In this document: positions 1 to 6,838 of the stretch, in pieces | How the letters are laid out: each line of letters begins with the position of its first letter | Position numbering within the stretch: the first letter of the stretch is position 1 | Source of the DNA: a virus | IMG/VR virus record: IMGVR_UViG_3300036668_000492 | Coordinates: 1-20,033 of that record | DNA length: 20,033 bases | Direction: 5' to 3' (one strand) | The notes under the pieces: model-generated | Databases searched by the model: none | What the model saw: the letters and a program-made list of their open reading frames with translations, nothing else | Told to the model about the DNA's origin: nothing | Program-made: the position numbers and the translations under genes

Positions 1-43
1 TGATCTGTTTGATTGCCAGCGGAAGCGGCTTACGACCAGCCAT
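1..43 (-). CDS. Start of a phage terminase small subunit-like gene (partial, runs off the left edge)
   Basis: An ATG at 43 on the minus strand opens a frame that stays open to the window edge and encodes MAGRKPLPLAIKQI. The MAGRKPLP opening is typical of P27-type phage terminase small subunits, which bind phage DNA and guide the large subunit in packaging. It lies just downstream, on the same strand, of an HNH endonuclease gene, which is the usual order at the cos/packaging end of many tailed phages. Only 14 residues are visible and no strong ribosome binding site is seen, so the call rests on the opening residues and on context. Confidence 0.5.
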   Translation of the reverse strand, partial: MAGRKPLPLAIKQI

Positions 44-147
44 GGGGGTGGGCTCAATTCTTCAAAAAAATGTTTTCAATTTGCACGCGCAAAAATCTGT
101 GCAAGCGCACGCATCGCGCCGCGCACGATGTAGAGATTCACCCCCCC

Positions 148-537
148 CTATGGGGGTAGGTCAGCGCCATTTACCCGTCTGCCAGCGGTCTCGCGCGCCG
201 TTTTTCTGTTGTGGCAGGACACGCACAGCGCTTGCAGGTTGGACCTGTCAAAGCGTGCGCCGCCGTCCTTCAATGGCACCACGTGGTCTGCCACCACTGC
301 CGCAACGACGCGCCCAAGGGCGCTACAACGCGCGCACACCGGGTGCTCACGCAGGAACGCAGCACGCACTGCACGCCACGCGGTTGACTGGTAGAAGCAG
401 CGCTCGATATCGAAGCCACGGCGTGCGCGACCGTAGTCACGATGCACCGCAACACGGTGGGCGTCGCAGTAGCCGGGCTTGGTTAGCACAGCACCACAAC
501 CGGGATGTCGGCAAGGTGTTGGGGCTGCTAGTGGCAT
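148..537 (-). CDS. HNH endonuclease, phage packaging-associated type
   Basis: A 129-residue protein with two zinc-binding clusters and an HNH core. The N-terminal half carries C9, C14, C24 and H27. The C-terminal half carries C68 and C71, the D84-H85 pair of the first HNH motif, N100, and C105/C108 followed by H109. This arrangement is typical of small phage HNH nucleases encoded next to terminase, which in phages such as HK97 are needed for specific cutting of concatemers during packaging. The gene points toward the terminase-like gene at the left edge, about 100 bases away. The start at 537 has only a weak upstream purine run, so a slightly different start is possible. A C-rich/G-rich run sits across the stop codon. 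Confidence 0.85.
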   Translation of the reverse strand: MPLAAPTPCRHPGCGAVLTKPGYCDAHRVAVHRDYGRARRGFDIERCFYQSTAWRAVRAAFLREHPVCARCSALGRVVAAVVADHVVPLKDGGARFDRSNLQALCVSCHNRKTARETAGRRVNGADLPP

Positions 538-656
538 GACATCAACACTCTCAAAATTGTTCGCAACTATCTGCAGAAACTGTTGATTTACCGCTTGGCT
601 TCCACCTTGAACAGAGCGTTACTACCAACACCATCAACCGGCCCAAAGGAGAAAAA

Positions 657-866
657 ATGACACTTACCACCCACGAATTCACGATCGACGAGGTCGGCTT
701 CATTCAGATCGCATTGACCAAAGTCCTCGCTGCTGCAGCACGCGGAGAACTCGATCTCAACCTCCTAGCCCGCGAAGAACTTGCGTCGCGAGGCCTAGAC
801 CAACAAGGCGACTGGGTTGGCTTTGAGCGCGCTCGCCAGATCCACCAGGTCGGGGGTGCCAAGTGA
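657..866 (+). CDS. Small hypothetical phage protein (69 aa)
   Basis: A 69-residue protein with an excellent AGGAG ribosome binding site eight bases before the ATG at 657. It has no recognisable motif. It is mildly acidic and predicted mostly helical, with an Ala/Leu-rich central stretch (roughly residues 18-40), and no signal peptide or membrane segment. Its stop codon overlaps the start of the next gene by one base (TGATG), so it is the first gene of a short plus-strand operon that also holds a 63-residue protein and a DUF3489 protein. This group is transcribed against the rest of the left half of the window. I cannot assign a function. Confidence 0.65.
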   Translation: MTLTTHEFTIDEVGFIQIALTKVLAAAARGELDLNLLAREELASRGLDQQGDWVGFERARQIHQVGGAK

Positions 867-1057
867 TGGACAACGCCGACCGAGATCAACTTCTCCAGCA
901 AATCGCGCTAGACCATCTTTTTGTCGAAACGCTCTCGACACGTAACAGCGACCGACTCGACTTTCATGAGGTGAGCTTCTGGGGCATCAAGACTGCCCTG
1001 CTCGCCGCCTTTGAAGCCGGAAAGCAGTCGCCCCAATCCAACCAACAACAACCGTAA
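866..1057 (+). CDS. Small hypothetical phage protein (63 aa)
   Basis: A 63-residue protein starting at the ATG at 866; a GTG three bases earlier is an alternative. The ATG shares one base with the upstream stop codon, which suggests translational coupling. The N-terminal part is acidic and helical (MDNADRDQLLQQIALDHLF) and the C-terminal end is Gln/Asn-rich (QSPQSNQQQP). I see no catalytic motif, cysteine cluster or membrane segment. It ends 13 bases before the next gene. It could be a small phage regulator or host-takeover protein, but nothing in the sequence decides this. Confidence 0.6.
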   Translation: MDNADRDQLLQQIALDHLFVETLSTRNSDRLDFHEVSFWGIKTALLAAFEAGKQSPQSNQQQP

Positions 1058-1070
1058 TCAGGAGATCGCC

Positions 1071-1571
1071 ATGGCCATGCAACTCAGCCAAACACAACAC
1101 GCCATCCTCGCTCACGCCACCGAATTTACTGACGGCAAGATCGTCTGGTTTCCCGACAACATCAAAGGCGGGGCACGTAAGAAGGTTCTTGACAGCCTGC
1201 TTAACCGGGCACTCATTACAACGGATGGTGCCGCTTGGTTCGTTACCGCCGAGGGCTACGATGCCCTCGGGTTACCGTGCCGCGCTCCGATTAGCCTTGC
1301 AGCGCTTGATAAAGTCATCGAGGCTGCCGAAGCCGTACAGCCAACTGAAACACCCAAGTCCCGCAGGCGGGACAGCAGCAAACAAGCTATGGTCATTGCC
1401 ATGCTCAAGCGCGCCGAGGGCGCAACGATTCAGCAAATTTGTGAGGCCACGGGATGGCAAGCGCACACGGTGCGCGGCACCTTTGCCGGCGCATTCAAGA
1501 AGAAGCTGGGTATTGAGATCACGTCGAGCAAGGCGCAAGGTGGTGAACGAATTTACGCAGTCGCCGGCTGA
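1071..1571 (+). CDS. DUF3489 domain protein
   Basis: A 166-residue protein. The start at 1071 is chosen because it has an AGGAG ribosome binding site seven bases upstream; the open frame extends further left without one. The C-terminal 65 residues match the DUF3489 pattern as I know it: a Lys/Arg-rich linker, then SKQAMVIAMLKRAEGATIQQ, then an ATGWQAHTVRGTFAGAFKKKLG block and a GGERIY end. That segment reads as a winged-helix fold, so DNA binding is likely but unproven. The N-terminal half (residues 1-75) also looks like a small HTH unit with an ALITTDGAAWFVTAEG wing. The family is common in proteobacterial phages and mobile elements and has no settled function. Its 3' end overlaps the convergent methyltransferase gene by 19 bases. 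Confidence 0.8.
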   Translation: MAMQLSQTQHAILAHATEFTDGKIVWFPDNIKGGARKKVLDSLLNRALITTDGAAWFVTAEGYDALGLPCRAPISLAALDKVIEAAEAVQPTETPKSRRRDSSKQAMVIAMLKRAEGATIQQICEATGWQAHTVRGTFAGAFKKKLGIEITSSKAQGGERIYAVAG

Positions 1572-2806
1572 GAATCCTCAGCCAACGCGTCAAACGCCAC
1601 CCCGTCTTTGAAACGGGCGGCCTGTTTGCCGCTGAATTCCTGCCAGCGCTTGACGATCACGTCCACGTACTTCGGATCAAGTTCGATGAGTCGAGCGCGT
1701 CTACCCGCCTTCTCGCAGGCAATGACCGTGGTGCCGGATCCACCAAAGGGGTCGAGCACCAGGTCACGCGTCTTGCTGCTGTTCCTCACAGCCCGCTCAA
1801 CCAATTCCACCGGTTTCATGGTCGGGTGCAAATCGTTCTTGTGCGGCTTCTTGATCTGCCAAACGTCACCTTGGTCGCGGGCGCCACACCAGTAGTGCTG
1901 AGCGCCGTCCTTCCAGCCGTAGAGGATGGGCTCGTACTGGCGCTGGTAGTCGGCGCGTCCCATGGTGAAGGTGTTCTTGGCCCAGATCACAAAGGTCGAC
2001 CACTTGCCACCGGCGGCGCGAAACGCTGACTGCAGGGTGTCAAGTTCGGATGAACTCATCGCGATGTAGACCGCGCCTTTGGTGACGGCCAGAATGTTGA
2101 CGCACGCAGCCTGCAGGAAGGCGCTGAAGTTCTCCCCCATGTTGTCGTTCAAGATCGGGCGGTTCGTGCCGCGCATCTTGTCCTTGGCCGTGTTGGCATA
2201 GTTGACGTTGTACGGCGGGTCGGTGAAGGTCATGTCGACCAGTTCATCGCCAAGCAGCCGTTTGTAGTCCTCGGCCTTGGTGGCGTCGCCGCACAGCACC
2301 TTGTGCTCGCCCATCAGCCAGATGTCGCCGGTCTGCGTAATAGCAGTTTCGGTGACTTCCGGCACCTGATCGTCATCAGTCAAGCCGTCGTTGCCGATGT
2401 CGCCTGCAATAAGCTTGTCCCACTCTTCTGGGGTAAAGCCCGTGATGTCCAGATCAAACCCTGCGGCCTGCAACTCGGCCAACTCCAAACCCAGTAGGGC
2501 GTCATCCCAGGATGCGTTTTCACCAATTTTGTTATCGGCCAGGATCAAAGCCTTGCGTTGGATGTCAGTCAAATGCTCCATCGGAACGACAGGTACATCG
2601 GTCATGCCGAGCTTGCGTGCTGCCAGCAGGCGACCATGGCCAGCGATCACATTGTTCTGACCATCCACCAAGATCGGCGCTCCCCAACCAAACTCGGTGA
2701 TGCTGGCTGCAATCTGTGCCACATGGGCGTCCGAGTGCTGCTTAGCATTTCGGGCATAAGGGATCAATAACTCGACCGGCCGATATTGGATTTGCAGGGA
2801 TGGCAT
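1553..2806 (-). CDS. ParB-domain DNA methyltransferase (beta-class N4/N6 amino methylase)
   Basis: A 417-residue protein in two parts. Residues 1-90 form a ParB/Srx-like domain, with a conserved IAGHGRLLAARKLG segment near residues 54-67. Residues about 160-395 form an S-adenosylmethionine-dependent methylase with catalytic DPPY at 196-199 and the cofactor-binding DPFGGSGTT at about 352-360. DPPY comes before the FGG motif, which places it in the beta class, methylating adenine N6 or cytosine N4. Such ParB-methylase fusions are common orphan methylases of phages, thought to protect phage DNA from host restriction or to regulate it. No restriction endonuclease gene lies nearby. The start is set at the ATG at 2806, with a weak GGAA upstream; a TTG lies one codon earlier. 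A terminator-like hairpin stands 22 bases before the start. Confidence 0.92.
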   Translation of the reverse strand: MPSLQIQYRPVELLIPYARNAKQHSDAHVAQIAASITEFGWGAPILVDGQNNVIAGHGRLLAARKLGMTDVPVVPMEHLTDIQRKALILADNKIGENASWDDALLGLELAELQAAGFDLDITGFTPEEWDKLIAGDIGNDGLTDDDQVPEVTETAITQTGDIWLMGEHKVLCGDATKAEDYKRLLGDELVDMTFTDPPYNVNYANTAKDKMRGTNRPILNDNMGENFSAFLQAACVNILAVTKGAVYIAMSSSELDTLQSAFRAAGGKWSTFVIWAKNTFTMGRADYQRQYEPILYGWKDGAQHYWCGARDQGDVWQIKKPHKNDLHPTMKPVELVERAVRNSSKTRDLVLDPFGGSGTTVIACEKAGRRARLIELDPKYVDVIVKRWQEFSGKQAARFKDGVAFDALAEDSQPATA

Positions 2807-2819
2807 CAATGGTTCCAGA

Positions 2820-2860
2820 AATGCGAAAACCCGCCAAGAGCAGGAAGCTCAGAGCGGGTT
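2820..2860 (-). terminator. Terminator-like hairpin upstream of the methyltransferase
   Basis: On the minus strand a 7-bp stem (AACCCGC at 2860-2854 with GCGGGTT at 2834-2828) encloses a second 4-bp stem (GAGC/GCTC at 2850-2847 and 2841-2838). It is followed by TTCGCATTTC, so four T residues in a row come at the stem end. This looks like an intrinsic terminator for transcripts arriving from the long replication operon. Because it lies in the leader of the methyltransferase, it could also act as an attenuator. The T tract is imperfect. Confidence 0.5.
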
Positions 2861-3038
2861 CGGGGTGTTAGTCAGGCGCGATGCGATGCCGCTTGGCACT
2901 GCTCACACGTCTGTCCAGAAGATAGCTGAAATATACGCCTAAACCCCTCAATGTGTTGCACGATCAAAAGGTCGTTTCAGCCGCACATGCACGCACGCTA
3001 TGTAAGTTCGCCGCTTATGTGCGCCAAAACCCTCTGAT
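2861..3038. other. Intergenic spacer between the DUF6362 gene and the methyltransferase hairpin
   Basis: This stretch holds no gene that I can support well. On the minus strand it contains a -10-like TATATT (2935-2930) without a good -35, and a 29-codon frame starting with GTG at 2961 and ending at 2872 whose product carries a CEQC pair. It is the longest gap on the minus strand inside the left half of the window, in an otherwise gene-dense region. A leader, a small RNA or a decayed gene are all possible. Confidence 0.4.
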
Positions 3039-3428
3039 TCACAGTTTGGCATTGAGTTGCCCCACAACGATTTGGATTGAAAGCTTCCAACGTCGCCACG
3101 CGGTGGTTCGACAACAACCGAAACGTCGGCCAATCTCAAGCCACTCGTAATTGTCAGCCCGCATCCATACCAAGTGGCGACTCTCGACCTCAAGCCACTG
3201 CACCCAGCTCATGGCCTCCAACATCCGGTCGACGTCTGCAGGTGATGGCGGAAAATGGATCACGCGGTCGTCATCTGTGTAGCGCTCCCAACCCTGGCGG
3301 ACCATGGGCGGCCAGAGATTGAAGTAGCCCTGCACGCGAACTGGCGGCAGCCGCCGACCTGTCACGACGGCCTCCTGGAAGCGTGCAGCAACATCCTCAT
3401 CGCACCAGGCGGTGCAGTGCTTATTCAT
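3039..3428 (-). CDS. DUF6362 family phage protein
   Basis: A 129-residue protein matching the DUF6362 family pattern as I remember it: an acidic N-terminal helix ending in RRLPPVRVQGYFNLWPP, a middle PPSPADVDRMLEAMSWVQWL segment, and a C-terminal HTH-like block with RFGCCRTTAWRRWKLSI. The last block resembles a sigma-factor region 4 or resolvase-type DNA-binding helix, so a DNA-binding regulatory role is plausible. The family is phage-linked and not characterised. The start at 3428 is supported by a GGAGG ribosome binding site; an in-frame codon ten residues earlier lacks one. It overlaps the upstream gene by 8 bases and is the last gene of the long replication operon. Confidence 0.85.
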   Translation of the reverse strand: MNKHCTAWCDEDVAARFQEAVVTGRRLPPVRVQGYFNLWPPMVRQGWERYTDDDRVIHFPPSPADVDRMLEAMSWVQWLEVESRHLVWMRADNYEWLEIGRRFGCCRTTAWRRWKLSIQIVVGQLNAKL

Positions 3429-3624
3429 GGCGCCCCCCTCCATAGAGTCGCTCACCAATGCGGCGAATCATCTGCCGCTCAAGAAAATCCAGGCGTTCGT
3501 CAGCATCGGAGACAACCAGGATGTGCTGGTCTTGCCACCCACGTTGCTTGATGACATCCAGATCGACAGCCACAGGCTGCAGGCGGCCCAAGGGTGACGG
3601 GTAGCGCGGTTGTGGAAATTTCAT
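3421..3624 (-). CDS. Small hypothetical phage protein (67 aa)
   Basis: A 67-residue basic protein beginning MKFPQPRYPSPLGRLQPV. The start at 3624 has an AGGAAGG ribosome binding site; an upstream in-frame start would overlap the resolvase gene and has no such site. The middle contains VDLDVIKQRGWQDQHILVVS, which looks like a beta-helix unit. The end, LDFLERQMIRRIGERLYGG, is a basic amphipathic helix. Similar short genes occur between the RuvC-like and DUF6362 genes of related phages, but no function is known to me. It overlaps DUF6362 downstream by 8 bases and begins two bases before the resolvase stop. Confidence 0.65.
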   Translation of the reverse strand: MKFPQPRYPSPLGRLQPVAVDLDVIKQRGWQDQHILVVSDADERLDFLERQMIRRIGERLYGGGRHE

Positions 3625-3625
3625 G

Positions 3626-4252
3626 TCAGCCTTCCTGTGTATCAATTGCCCAGTGCAGCAAGGCCAGGGCGTCGGCTTCGTTGTCGTCGGTTACCGGATG
3701 CCCCTTGGTGCGCATGGCAGCAATCACCTCGCCCTTGCTTGCGTTGCCTTTGCCGGTGGCGTGCTTCTTGATCGTGCCGACTGGCACACCCTGGTAGGGG
3801 ATGTTGTGGTGTTCGCACCAGGTGGTGAGCGTGGCCATCAGGCCGCCATAGACATGGGCCGCATCTACGCCCGCATGGCGGCGGACTTCCTCGAAATACA
3901 CGGCGTGGATGTCGTTCGCCATCGACTTGAGTTCGGAAAGCCAGCGCTTGAAACGGAGATAGCGCATGCCACCGCCCTCGAACCGCTGCGGTCGCAGACT
4001 GACAAACCCATGCACAATGTCGTTGTCACGCGAACGCAGTGCCCACCCGGTCGTGGTGCCCAGATCAATGGCCAGAATGGTCAGCACGCGCCTGGTTGGA
4101 CTGCCAAACCCGACCTCGTTTTCGACTCGGTCTGACGCAGCGGACTCAGCACAACGTAACCCCTCTTTAGGTGCGCCCGCGCGCACGTGTAGTAAGTTAA
4201 TGTTGTGAGAAGTCAGCTGCGTCAGACGGTGGCTGGAAATTTCATTTTTCAT
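3626..4252 (-). CDS. RuvC-like Holliday junction resolvase (phage)
   Basis: A 208-residue protein whose core, residues 57-205, is a RuvC/RNase H fold. Beta-strand 1 reads TILAIDLGTTTGWAL with D63. The second acidic site is YFEEVRRH with E121/E122. The C-terminal helix carries DDNEADALALL with D190/D194. These match the metal-binding acids of RuvC-type nucleases. It would cut branched recombination or replication intermediates. The start at 4252 is 11 bases after the primase stop and has a GAGG upstream. Residues 1-55 have no counterpart in RuvC and look like low-information sequence, so translation may instead begin at the GTG encoding V56. The gene lies between the primase-helicase and two small genes. 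Confidence 0.85.
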   Translation of the reverse strand: MKNEISSHRLTQLTSHNINLLHVRAGAPKEGLRCAESAASDRVENEVGFGSPTRRVLTILAIDLGTTTGWALRSRDNDIVHGFVSLRPQRFEGGGMRYLRFKRWLSELKSMANDIHAVYFEEVRRHAGVDAAHVYGGLMATLTTWCEHHNIPYQGVPVGTIKKHATGKGNASKGEVIAAMRTKGHPVTDDNEADALALLHWAIDTQEG

Positions 4253-4263
4253 AATGGTCAGCC

Positions 4264-6573
4264 TCAGTTGTCGATGTAGGGATAGGACGGCCGCGCCATG
4301 CTGGTAGGCTCTTTCAGGCCAATGCCAACGAAGCCGCGCATGCCACCGCTGTTGCGCCATTTTTCGAAACGCCGGGTCAGCAGCGCATCCGAGAAACGGC
4401 GCATAGCCCCCACGAACTCGCCGTTGGATTCCGCCCATTGCTTCCAGTCGTTGAACAACTCGAAGGTCAGCGCTTTGGCATTGCCATGCAACACGCAGCG
4501 GTCCTCGATCCAGCGACCCATGGCGTCCTCGGCCTCGAAATACTCTTCGGTCGCATCCATCACGCTTTGCGGCTGCTTGAGGCCAGACTGCTGCCACAGC
4601 AGGCAACCCTCCAATGCCCATGCCAAAATCCCGTCGCGCTCTTGCAGCAGCTTTTCGGTGAGCTTGCCGTCACGTCGCTCTGGCGGAATCGTCACCGTGA
4701 ACGGAATCAGGTGCAGTCGCCGCTTCATGGCCTCATCCACGTTGCGGATTGATGGCTTGTGGTTGCCAGCGATGACCAGCTTGAAGTGCGGCGTGTAGTC
4801 GAAAAAGTCCTGGCGCATGAAACGCGCCGACACCTTGTCGCCGCCGGTGATGGTCTTGATCTTGGATTCGTTCCAGCGCCGACCCTGTTCGGTCTCGATG
4901 GACGCCACAAAGCGTGCGCCGCGCAGACCCGCCAGATCGGTGGGATGGCGGTCGGAGCGCGTTTCCATGAACGTATCCATGGGCGCATTGGCGGCGTAAT
5001 CACCCAGGATGGTGGCGATCACGTTCACGAACACCGACTTGCCGTTGGCTCCCGTGCCATACAGAAAAAACAATGCGTGCTCGCTGGTTACACCCGTCAG
5101 GCAATAGCCCACCATGCGCTGCAGATAGACCATGAGTTCGGCGTCACCGCCGGTCACATCAGACAGGAATCTCAGCCAGATCGGGCAGTGGCCTTTCGGA
5201 ACAGCAGTAGCAACCTTGGTCATGCGATCTGCGCGATCGTGCGCACGCATGTGTCCAGTGCGCAGATCCACCACGCCGCCCGGTGTGTTTAAGACCCAGA
5301 CGTCGGCATCCCAGTGCTCGGCCAGCGAGGCATGTTTCGGATCGCTGCGTGCGATGCGCTCCACCGCGCTGATGGTGGAGGAACTGGCCAGGCGCGCCCG
5401 CAAGCGTGGCGTATCAGCCTTGAAGGACGCGGCCCGGCAGATGTTGCGTGACAGGTGCTGGATGTAGAGCATCTGGTCTGGATTCCAGCGAATGCCGGTC
5501 CATACCAGCCACTTGCCCCATTGCGAACAGAAGCGCCAGTCGTCGCCATAGCGGCGTGTGAACGCGGTGGCCAGCCCATCCTCGGTGGTCCAGTCGATGC
5601 CCTCGACCAGATGGTCGTCGATCGGCGCATCCGTCTGCACCGACACCGGCACGCGGTCCCCGGTGGCGAGGAAGCCCCGGACGTCAAAACCTTCTGCTAT
5701 GGCATCAAACGCATCCCATCCATCGGGTTTGTCTGCAGGCGGATACAGGATGACGCACGACGCCGCACCGGTGGCCAGGATGGCTTGGGATGCACGGTCG
5801 GCATATTCCCATCCCGGTTTGTCGCGGTCCGGCCAGATCAGCACAACCTTGCCGACCAGGGGCGACCAGTCAGTTTTGTCGACCGGCGCGTTGGCACCGT
5901 GCATGGCTGTGGTGGCGCAGATGCCCAAATCGATCAGCGCCTGTGCGCATTTCTCGCCCTCGACGACAACGATTGCATCGATGTGCACCATGCCTGGTTG
6001 GTTGTACAACGGCCTGGGATTGGGTGGGGCCATCTTGCGACGCTTGGCATCCCACGGCCTGAATTCCTTGCGCCGACCAGGCGGGTCGTAGCGATAGACC
6101 ACCGCGATCAGCGTGCCGCCGGCGTCCAGGTAGTCCCACTTGGCGGTGGCCTGCCCAAGGTCGTCGACGGGCGCTTCGCGCTTAGCTTTGCGCGTTGGCG
6201 CAGGACTGGCGCAACCGGCCAAGTCACTGGCGTGCTGCAACACCCGCGCGAAATCGATGTGCACATCCGCCGCCAGGTACCGCGCGATCAGATCGAAGAT
6301 GTCGCCGCCGTCGCCCGTTGCGCGGTCCGTCCATAACCCGGATTTTTCGCCATTGATGACGATCTCCAGGCTGTCGCCCGGACTGCCCAAAATGTCACCG
6401 ATGTGGAACTTTCCGCGCAGAACCTTACCGGCGGGAAATAGAGAGAACAGCACCGATTCAATTCGCGCCAGCAACGCAGTGCGGATTTCATCGCGCTCTG
6501 CACTGCGATCATTTTCTCCGGGAGCGGTGCAATCGTTGAAGTCCAGGGGATCTCGGTTTATTTGTTCACTCAT
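4264..6573 (-). CDS. Phage primase-helicase (Toprim primase plus SF3/D5 helicase)
   Basis: A 769-residue two-module replication protein. Residues 45-120 form an N-terminal region with the GLWTDRATGDGGDIFDLI signature of primase zinc-domain-like folds, but without the expected Cys/His ligands. Residues about 196-280 form a Toprim domain with EGEK (205-208) and DRD (249-251). Residues about 340-480 resemble the D5_N linker. The SF3-type helicase carries a Walker A GTGANGKS at 506-513, and its sensor region includes KLVIAGNHKP. It would prime and unwind phage DNA at the fork. The start at 6573 has a GAGGT ribosome binding site and overlaps the upstream HTH gene by 8 bases. The length is normal for the P4-like family. 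Confidence 0.93.
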   Translation of the reverse strand: MSEQINRDPLDFNDCTAPGENDRSAERDEIRTALLARIESVLFSLFPAGKVLRGKFHIGDILGSPGDSLEIVINGEKSGLWTDRATGDGGDIFDLIARYLAADVHIDFARVLQHASDLAGCASPAPTRKAKREAPVDDLGQATAKWDYLDAGGTLIAVVYRYDPPGRRKEFRPWDAKRRKMAPPNPRPLYNQPGMVHIDAIVVVEGEKCAQALIDLGICATTAMHGANAPVDKTDWSPLVGKVVLIWPDRDKPGWEYADRASQAILATGAASCVILYPPADKPDGWDAFDAIAEGFDVRGFLATGDRVPVSVQTDAPIDDHLVEGIDWTTEDGLATAFTRRYGDDWRFCSQWGKWLVWTGIRWNPDQMLYIQHLSRNICRAASFKADTPRLRARLASSSTISAVERIARSDPKHASLAEHWDADVWVLNTPGGVVDLRTGHMRAHDRADRMTKVATAVPKGHCPIWLRFLSDVTGGDAELMVYLQRMVGYCLTGVTSEHALFFLYGTGANGKSVFVNVIATILGDYAANAPMDTFMETRSDRHPTDLAGLRGARFVASIETEQGRRWNESKIKTITGGDKVSARFMRQDFFDYTPHFKLVIAGNHKPSIRNVDEAMKRRLHLIPFTVTIPPERRDGKLTEKLLQERDGILAWALEGCLLWQQSGLKQPQSVMDATEEYFEAEDAMGRWIEDRCVLHGNAKALTFELFNDWKQWAESNGEFVGAMRRFSDALLTRRFEKWRNSGGMRGFVGIGLKEPTSMARPSYPYIDN

Positions 6574-6838
6574 CGCGCACCTCACCGCAGATCTCGCTTC
6601 CTGCTGTGACAGCTTCGGGCACGCTCGTGCCGTTCACGTGCTGCCACTCGGCAAGCTCGGAGAGTTTGAAGCGCACCATCCGACCAATGCGGTAATGCGG
6701 GATGCGCATCTTGGTGCGTTGCCGCGCATTGGTCAGGTAGTACATCGGAAGGTTCATGGTGTAGGCCGCTTCGCGAGCATCGACGAACGACTCCGGAACC
6801 AACCGGGTCAGGTTGGAATTGGGCTGTGCGATATTCAT
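6566..6838 (-). CDS. Helix-turn-helix DNA-binding protein (excisionase/MerR-like, 90 aa)
   Basis: A 90-residue protein starting at 6838, with a GGAGG ribosome binding site eight bases upstream. Residues 18-64 (VDAREAAYTMNLPMYYLTN, then RIPHYRIGRMVRFKLSELAEW) match the HTH_17/excisionase-like winged-helix pattern: recognition helix, a short basic wing with an R-x-G-R-x-V-R-F run, and a closing helix. Such proteins bind DNA as small regulators, directionality factors or origin-binding helpers. Its place directly before the primase-helicase, with an 8-base overlap, and after the nuclease with a 4-base overlap, suggests a role in replication initiation or in controlling this operon, but that is inference. 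Confidence 0.75.
   Translation of the reverse strand: MNIAQPNSNLTRLVPESFVDAREAAYTMNLPMYYLTNARQRTKMRIPHYRIGRMVRFKLSELAEWQHVNGTSVPEAVTAGSEICGEVRDE

Noticed and set aside
141-157. C-run followed by G-run (CCCCCCCCTATGGGGGT) at the HNH stop codon
   Set aside because: It can form a hairpin, but no T tract follows on either strand and the loop is only about three bases, so I do not call it a terminator.
9-539. Plus-strand open frame of 176 codons across the left edge
   Set aside because: It lies opposite the HNH gene, whose zinc and HNH motifs are clear; the plus-strand translation is Arg/Ser-rich, typical of the antisense of a GC-rich gene.
595-624. Promoter-like TTGGCT, 18 bases, TTACTA before the small plus-strand genes
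   Set aside because: Both hexamers match the consensus weakly and spacing is long; I cannot tell it from chance, though a promoter must lie in 538-656.
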